Below the pieces are notes generated by a model. It saw nothing but the letters and a program-made list of their open reading frames with translations. It did no database searches and was not told the origin of the DNA. A stretch of 16,740 nt of DNA from JBBKWJ01 sp037968895. GTDB taxonomy: Bacteria > Actinomycetota > Acidimicrobiia > Acidimicrobiales > SZUA-35. This document shows, piece by piece, positions 13,730-16,740 of the stretch. The position numbers were made by a program, and so were the translations under genes. The stretch is from positions 1 through 16,740 of the forward strand of contig JBBKWJ010000039.1 of assembly GCA_037968895.1 (NCBI GenBank), written 5' to 3'. How positions within the stretch are numbered: position 1 is the stretch's first letter; every line of letters starts with the position of its first letter.

Positions 13730-14218
13730 CTACGGCAGCAGTTCAGCTCTGGCCGACATGGCGAGCGTTGCGCCGTCGGCGTCTTCTGCTGCAACAACCC
13801 ATGTGAGCGGCTCAAATACCCAGGCACCGACAGCATTTTGGTTCTCCATGCCACCGAGAAACACCGACGTCTCGGTTCCAGACCACGCCCAGTACGCCGT
13901 GCCATCGGCATCTAGGACAACGAGCTGGTAATTTGCCGCTCCCTCAACGGCGTCCCATGCAAGAAGCGGTCGCGGCCCTGCTTCTGTCGGTTGCACGACG
14001 AGCTCGGGAAACGGAGGAGGAAGTTCTGGGTTCGCTGACTCGTCGCTGTCGTCAGGCAGGGAGTCGTCCCCGGTTGAGACATCGACCGATGCCTCAGATG
14101 TAGTCGCAACCGCCTGCACTGTTTCGTTGGAACTCTCCTCGTCGCCGCCGCCACAAGCCGCAGCGGAGAATGCCAGACCAAGAGCCATCAGTAGTCGTGG
14201 GCCTATGTTGCGCATCAT
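13730..14218 (-). CDS. Lipoprotein with a C-terminal fibronectin-III-like domain
   Basis: A 162-residue exported lipoprotein. The signal is short: basic MMRNIGPRLL, a hydrophobic stretch, and a lipobox-like SAAAC with Cys22 followed by GGG. The -3 residue is Ala rather than the usual Leu/Val/Ile, so the lipobox is slightly weak. Residues 26-80 form an acidic, Ser/Thr/Pro-rich linker. Residues 83-160 contain PRPLLAWDAVEGAANYQLVV, a pattern typical of fibronectin-III-like folds (Pro, Trp and the GA-x-x-Y step). I chose ATG 14218 because it makes an ATGA overlap with the upstream secreted-protein gene; the open frame begins at 14230. Function is unknown, probably binding at the cell surface. Confidence 0.72.
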   Translation of the reverse strand: MMRNIGPRLLMALGLAFSAAACGGGDEESSNETVQAVATTSEASVDVSTGDDSLPDDSDESANPELPPPFPELVVQPTEAGPRPLLAWDAVEGAANYQLVVLDADGTAYWAWSGTETSVFLGGMENQNAVGAWVFEPLTWVVAAEDADGATLAMSARAELLP

Positions 14219-15243
14219 CGGTCCCCACAAGCGACGGAGCGATCTTCTTCTTCGCAGATCAACCCCTGCAAAATCTCTGCAGCGCGATCCTCACCAAGCA
14301 TCGCAGCCACGGGTAGCCAGTATTTCCAGTCATCAAGCGTGCCGTCTGCTATCACTCGACTCAACCGAGACAGAAGCTGTAGCTCCCACACATTACGAAC
14401 CTCGGGATAGACCTCAAGGAAGCCAGATCGCACCGCAAGTCGATACAGAACGACGAATGAATCATCGTCTGCATCTTCGAGTGCATACCCGCTCGCCTTT
14501 AACACCGCGTCGAGAAGCAGCAGCGAAGAAGTGCCGTACATACGGGCTGTGGTGCCAGTGCAATCTCCTCGGCGGAAGGTTGCGACGCCAGCGTCTGCCT
14601 CAGCCCGAGCGATGAACGCCGCCAGGGCGACCGGATCAATCTCACCGTTGCGAGCATTCTCGATCAGCGTCAGACCGTCGTCTCGCAAGTCAGCCTGGGG
14701 CGGCGGTTCGTCAGCGCCAAGCGGTTCAGCGATGAACTCCCCTTCCAACACATTGTCTTGGAATGGGATGAGCCACTTTCCCGTCAATGCATTGCAGCCA
14801 CTGCCGGTCACCTGCAACTCACCAATACCACTCGTCGGCAGCTCGGCCGCGGTGAACGTCATCGTCATTCCGATGGAGGGCTCGGTAACCGTGACCTGAT
14901 CGAGCGGCAAGAGTGGTCGGGTACGAGGGCCCTCGATCGCTCCATTCGCATTTGCGTGGGCGGCGGCACCGGCACTAAGAACGAGGGTGTCGAGTGAGAG
15001 ATTCCACTCCCCTGACGCCTCGCTGCCCCTCACGTCCAGGAACATCGAACCATGGCCGCTGTACAACACTGCTTCGCCACCGAGCTCGGTCTCGGCCTGG
15101 TAGTAGAACACCACACGCCAGGCACCCTCACCGAAGCCGAGATCTTGCGCATCGGCGGGCTCCTGTGGCACGACCAGCGCAGCAAGCGCGGCGAAGCACA
15201 CAAATAACGCCAGTACGTTTCGACCAACCCTTGTTCTCGGCAT
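14215..15243 (-). CDS. Secreted protein of unknown function
   Basis: A 342-residue exported protein I do not recognise. The signal peptide is clear: basic MPRTRVGR, a hydrophobic core (NVLALFVCFAALAALVV) and a likely cleavage after Ala-Asp-Ala at 30-32. The mature part has a beta-rich N-terminal half (about 40-175; GEGAWRVVFYYQAE, then GHGSMFLDVRG) and a helical C-terminal half (about 195-330). Cysteines at 150, 228, 330 and 339 could form two disulfides. ATG 15243 is chosen because it directly begins the signal peptide and has a GGGGGGA 12 nt upstream; a GTG at 15267 is an alternative close to the predicted transcript start. It is translationally coupled to the lipoprotein gene by ATGA, so the two likely act together outside the membrane. 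Confidence 0.72.
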   Translation of the reverse strand: MPRTRVGRNVLALFVCFAALAALVVPQEPADAQDLGFGEGAWRVVFYYQAETELGGEAVLYSGHGSMFLDVRGSEASGEWNLSLDTLVLSAGAAAHANANGAIEGPRTRPLLPLDQVTVTEPSIGMTMTFTAAELPTSGIGELQVTGSGCNALTGKWLIPFQDNVLEGEFIAEPLGADEPPPQADLRDDGLTLIENARNGEIDPVALAAFIARAEADAGVATFRRGDCTGTTARMYGTSSLLLLDAVLKASGYALEDADDDSFVVLYRLAVRSGFLEVYPEVRNVWELQLLSRLSRVIADGTLDDWKYWLPVAAMLGEDRAAEILQGLICEEEDRSVACGDR

Positions 15244-15276
15244 GTTCCGCACGCTTCCCCCCGTCACCGTTCGTCC

Positions 15277-15305
15277 AGAATCGCCGCCGACGGCGCGTCT
15301 GTCAA
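15277..15305 (-). promoter_or_regulatory. Promoter of the secreted protein/lipoprotein operon
   Basis: On the minus strand a perfect TTGACA (15305-15300) is followed after 17 bp by GATTCT (15282-15277). Transcription should start near 15270. That gives a leader of about 27 nt for ATG 15243, or nearly none for GTG 15267. It shows that this pair is transcribed separately from the Rieske gene just upstream. Confidence 0.6.
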
Positions 15306-15315
15306 CCCGTTCGAA

Positions 15316-15648
15316 CTACCAGGTTGACCGAGCTGATGAGCGATACACCTTCACACGTCCATCTTTGATGACGACGTTGTAGACCGGAACAGCCTTTGTG
15401 GCCGGGAGAGAAACTGGCTTGCCTGTTTCGAGCGAGAACTCAGAGCCGTGCCGCCAGCACTCCAGCGTCTTCTCGCCGCAATTCAGCTCACCCTCGCTAA
15501 GGGAGAAATTAGCGTGCGAGCATCGATCGCCGATGGCGTACACCTCGTCGCCGATCCGAACTACCGCAATCCCTTGACCATCGATGACGTACCTGGTCGC
15601 CGAGCCGACCACTAGATCACTGAGGGCACACACATCATGAAACATCAT
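15316..15648 (-). CDS. Rieske [2Fe-2S] ferredoxin-like protein
   Basis: A 110-residue soluble protein with the Rieske cluster motifs: Cys43 and His45 in CSH, and Cys64 and His67 in CWRH followed by GSEF. Two cysteines and two histidines bind a [2Fe-2S] cluster. Small free-standing Rieske proteins like this serve as ferredoxins for oxygenases (NirD/bphF-like), and similar ones occur inside actinobacterial suf operons. Here the suf genes are on the other strand about 3 kb away. The start is ATG 15648 or the adjacent ATG 15645, only 7 nt after the upstream gene's stop, so it is probably co-translated with the four-cysteine protein. The redox partner is unknown. Confidence 0.9.
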   Translation of the reverse strand: MMFHDVCALSDLVVGSATRYVIDGQGIAVVRIGDEVYAIGDRCSHANFSLSEGELNCGEKTLECWRHGSEFSLETGKPVSLPATKAVPVYNVVIKDGRVKVYRSSARSTW

Positions 15649-15655
15649 TCAGCCC

Positions 15656-16012
15656 CTACCTCCGCTTGAACGGCCACCACTTCTTGCGCTTCGAGCCGCG
15701 GGCTTTCGCCTGCTCGCTTGCGACCTGGGCCTCGATCGATGGTCCGGCTGAGTTGATGATGTTTTCGGCCTCGTCAAGGAGCGCTGCGACCGAAGGGTCT
15801 TCGCCGACACTCGCTGGAGCATCTGGCGTCGGCGGCGTTACAAGCGAGCCGTGGCGCCAGTTCACGTCGGCTCGTCGCGGTTCGTAACCAGAACAATCAG
15901 CGGGACAACTCCACGGGGCTTCTGGAGCAAGGTCAAGGGCACACTTTCGCATCGTGTCGCCGCTCGGGTAGCTTCGGCTCTGAAAGTGTTTGCAGTCCTG
16001 TCGCATTGCCAT
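15656..16012 (-). CDS. Conserved four-cysteine small protein, unknown function
   Basis: A 118-residue protein (116 if the second ATG, 16006, is used). The N-terminal part has the pattern MRQDCKHFQSRSY, then KCALDLAPEAPWSCPADC, with cysteines at 7, 24, 36 and 40 that could bind zinc or an Fe-S cluster. I recall this N-terminal pattern from uncharacterised actinobacterial proteins but know no function. The middle is Pro/Ala-rich, followed by an acidic helix (about 74-88). The C-terminus is strongly basic and aromatic (KRKKWWPFKRR) and may touch membrane or nucleic acid. The frame stays open to 16486 antisense to deoD, but that extension is rejected. It lies 7 nt before the Rieske gene and 24 nt from the divergent deoD start. 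Confidence 0.75.
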   Translation of the reverse strand: MAMRQDCKHFQSRSYPSGDTMRKCALDLAPEAPWSCPADCSGYEPRRADVNWRHGSLVTPPTPDAPASVGEDPSVAALLDEAENIINSAGPSIEAQVASEQAKARGSKRKKWWPFKRR

Positions 16013-16026
16013 GCCACAGTGTGCCA
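16012..16026. promoter_or_regulatory. Inverted repeat in the deoD divergent intergenic region
   Basis: TGCCACA and TGTGCCA flank a central G at 16019, matching at six of seven paired positions. The repeat fills most of the 24-nt gap between two divergent start codons (16012 minus, 16037 plus), so a bound protein could control both genes. A weak -10-like CACGCT lies 6 nt before the deoD ATG. Operator function is inferred from position only. Confidence 0.3.
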
Positions 16027-16036
16027 CGCTTACAGG

Positions 16037-16740
16037 ATGCCTACGCCTCACATCAGCGCCCAAGCCGACGACTACGCAAAAACCGTTCTCATGCCGGGCG
16101 ACCCGCTTCGGGCCCGCTACATCGCTGAGAACTTCTTTGACGACCCCCGCCTCGTCACCTCGGTCCGAGCGATGGAGGGCTACACCGGCACTTGGAAGGG
16201 TGCCCCCGTTTCGGTGCAAGGCTCGGGAATGGGTATTCCGTCGATTCAGATTTACGCCACTGAGCTCTACAACGAGTTCGGCGTTGAGAACATCATCCGG
16301 ATCGGCTCCTGTGGTGCGTTGCAGGACAACATCAATCTTGGTGACGTCATCGTGGCCGTTGGCGCAAGCACCGACTCGGGCGTCAACCGGATGCGGTTCA
16401 ACAACTGGGATTTCTCCGCTGTTGCCGACTATGGCCTGTTGCGCGCGGTTGTTGAAGCAGCCGAGGCCGCGGGTCAGACCCCTCACGTCGGCACGATTTT
16501 TACGTCCGACTTCTTCTACGACCCAGTCGAAGGCAAGTTCGAACTGCTCGAGAAATATGGCGTGCTCGCGGTCGAGATGGAGGCCGCCGGTCTCTACGGT
16601 CTGGCTGCCGAGCTAGGCAAGAAAGCGCTCGCGGTCTGCACCGTCAGCGATCAGATCAAGCGAAACGAAGCAATGAGCACCGAAGACCGTCAGACGTCGT
16701 TCAACGACATGATCACGATGGTCCTCGATGCTGCAATTGC
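16037..16740 (+). CDS. deoD: Purine-nucleoside phosphorylase DeoD type, 3' end cut by window
   Basis: The first 234 codons of a hexameric purine-nucleoside phosphorylase, close to the full family length of about 235-240. The enzyme splits purine (deoxy)nucleosides with phosphate into base and (deoxy)ribose 1-phosphate. E. coli-type active-site residues are all present: His5, Gly21 and Arg25 (MPGDPLRA), Arg44, Arg88 and Ser91 (RIGSCGA), Glu180 and Glu182 (VEMEAAG), Asp205 (TVSDQI) and Arg218 (DRQTSFNDM). The start MPTPHISA matches the usual MATPHINA. The gene is divergent from the four-cysteine protein gene and has no clear ribosome-binding site. The stop codon lies just beyond the window. Confidence 0.95.
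   Translation, partial: MPTPHISAQADDYAKTVLMPGDPLRARYIAENFFDDPRLVTSVRAMEGYTGTWKGAPVSVQGSGMGIPSIQIYATELYNEFGVENIIRIGSCGALQDNINLGDVIVAVGASTDSGVNRMRFNNWDFSAVADYGLLRAVVEAAEAAGQTPHVGTIFTSDFFYDPVEGKFELLEKYGVLAVEMEAAGLYGLAAELGKKALAVCTVSDQIKRNEAMSTEDRQTSFNDMITMVLDAAI

Noticed and set aside
15309..15316. GTTCGAAC palindrome as a LexA-type site
   Set aside because: It is an 8-bp palindrome at the end of the Rieske gene, lacks the wider spacing of actinobacterial LexA boxes, and no damage-response gene is adjacent.
16013..16486. Upstream open extension of the four-cysteine protein frame on the minus strand
   Set aside because: It lies wholly antisense to the well-conserved deoD and shows no family pattern. 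The recognisable protein begins at MAMRQDC, so the start is placed at 16012.

Overview
The window (about 60% G+C by eye) looks like a compact actinobacterial chromosome segment, possibly an acidimicrobial or other aquatic actinobacterium. That placement is inference from gene content and promoter style: SufC-SufS-SufU genes, a short four-cysteine protein of a type I associate with Actinobacteria, and many transcripts that seem to begin at the start codon. I see no rRNA, tRNA, CRISPR array, insertion sequence or phage gene.

Layout. 1-168: C-terminal end of an amino-acid-type ABC transporter ATPase. 186-1112 (-): EamA/DMT permease. 1193-3776 (+): operon of a PlsC-like acyltransferase, a DUF35 zinc-ribbon/OB-fold protein and a thiolase-fold enzyme, joined by 4-nt overlaps. 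5644-3787 (-): ACT-domain regulator, small two-helix membrane protein and nucleoside hydrolase. 5759-6594 (+): PadR-type repressor and an unfamiliar His-run/Arg-Gly-rich/coiled-coil partner, behind a consensus promoter covered by repeated operator half-sites. 6664-9575 (+): YciI-like protein, FAD monooxygenase and MFS exporter. 9679-12883 (+): sufC, sufS, sufU and a histidine phosphatase. 13673-12888 (-): class II aldolase/adducin-like protein. 15243-13730 (-): secreted protein and lipoprotein. 16012-15316 (-): four-cysteine protein and Rieske ferredoxin. 16037-end (+): deoD, cut by the window edge.

How the genes fit together. Nucleoside hydrolase and DeoD are both nucleoside salvage enzymes. 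The suf genes make the sulfur-donor half of Fe-S assembly, and the Rieske protein is a likely client, but sufB and sufD are not here. The DUF35/thiolase pair resembles two-subunit acyl-CoA lyases or thiolases.

Two themes recur. First, operon-internal genes overlap by ATGA or GTGA (seven cases), while first genes often show TANNNT followed 6-7 nt later by the start codon, the pattern of leaderless actinobacterial mRNAs; this pattern decided several start choices. Second, convergent genes end 17, 10 and 4 nt apart with no classical terminator. The least familiar unit is the PadR/His-rich pair at 5706-6594. The unusual SufC motifs and the noncanonical thiolase are also worth checking.
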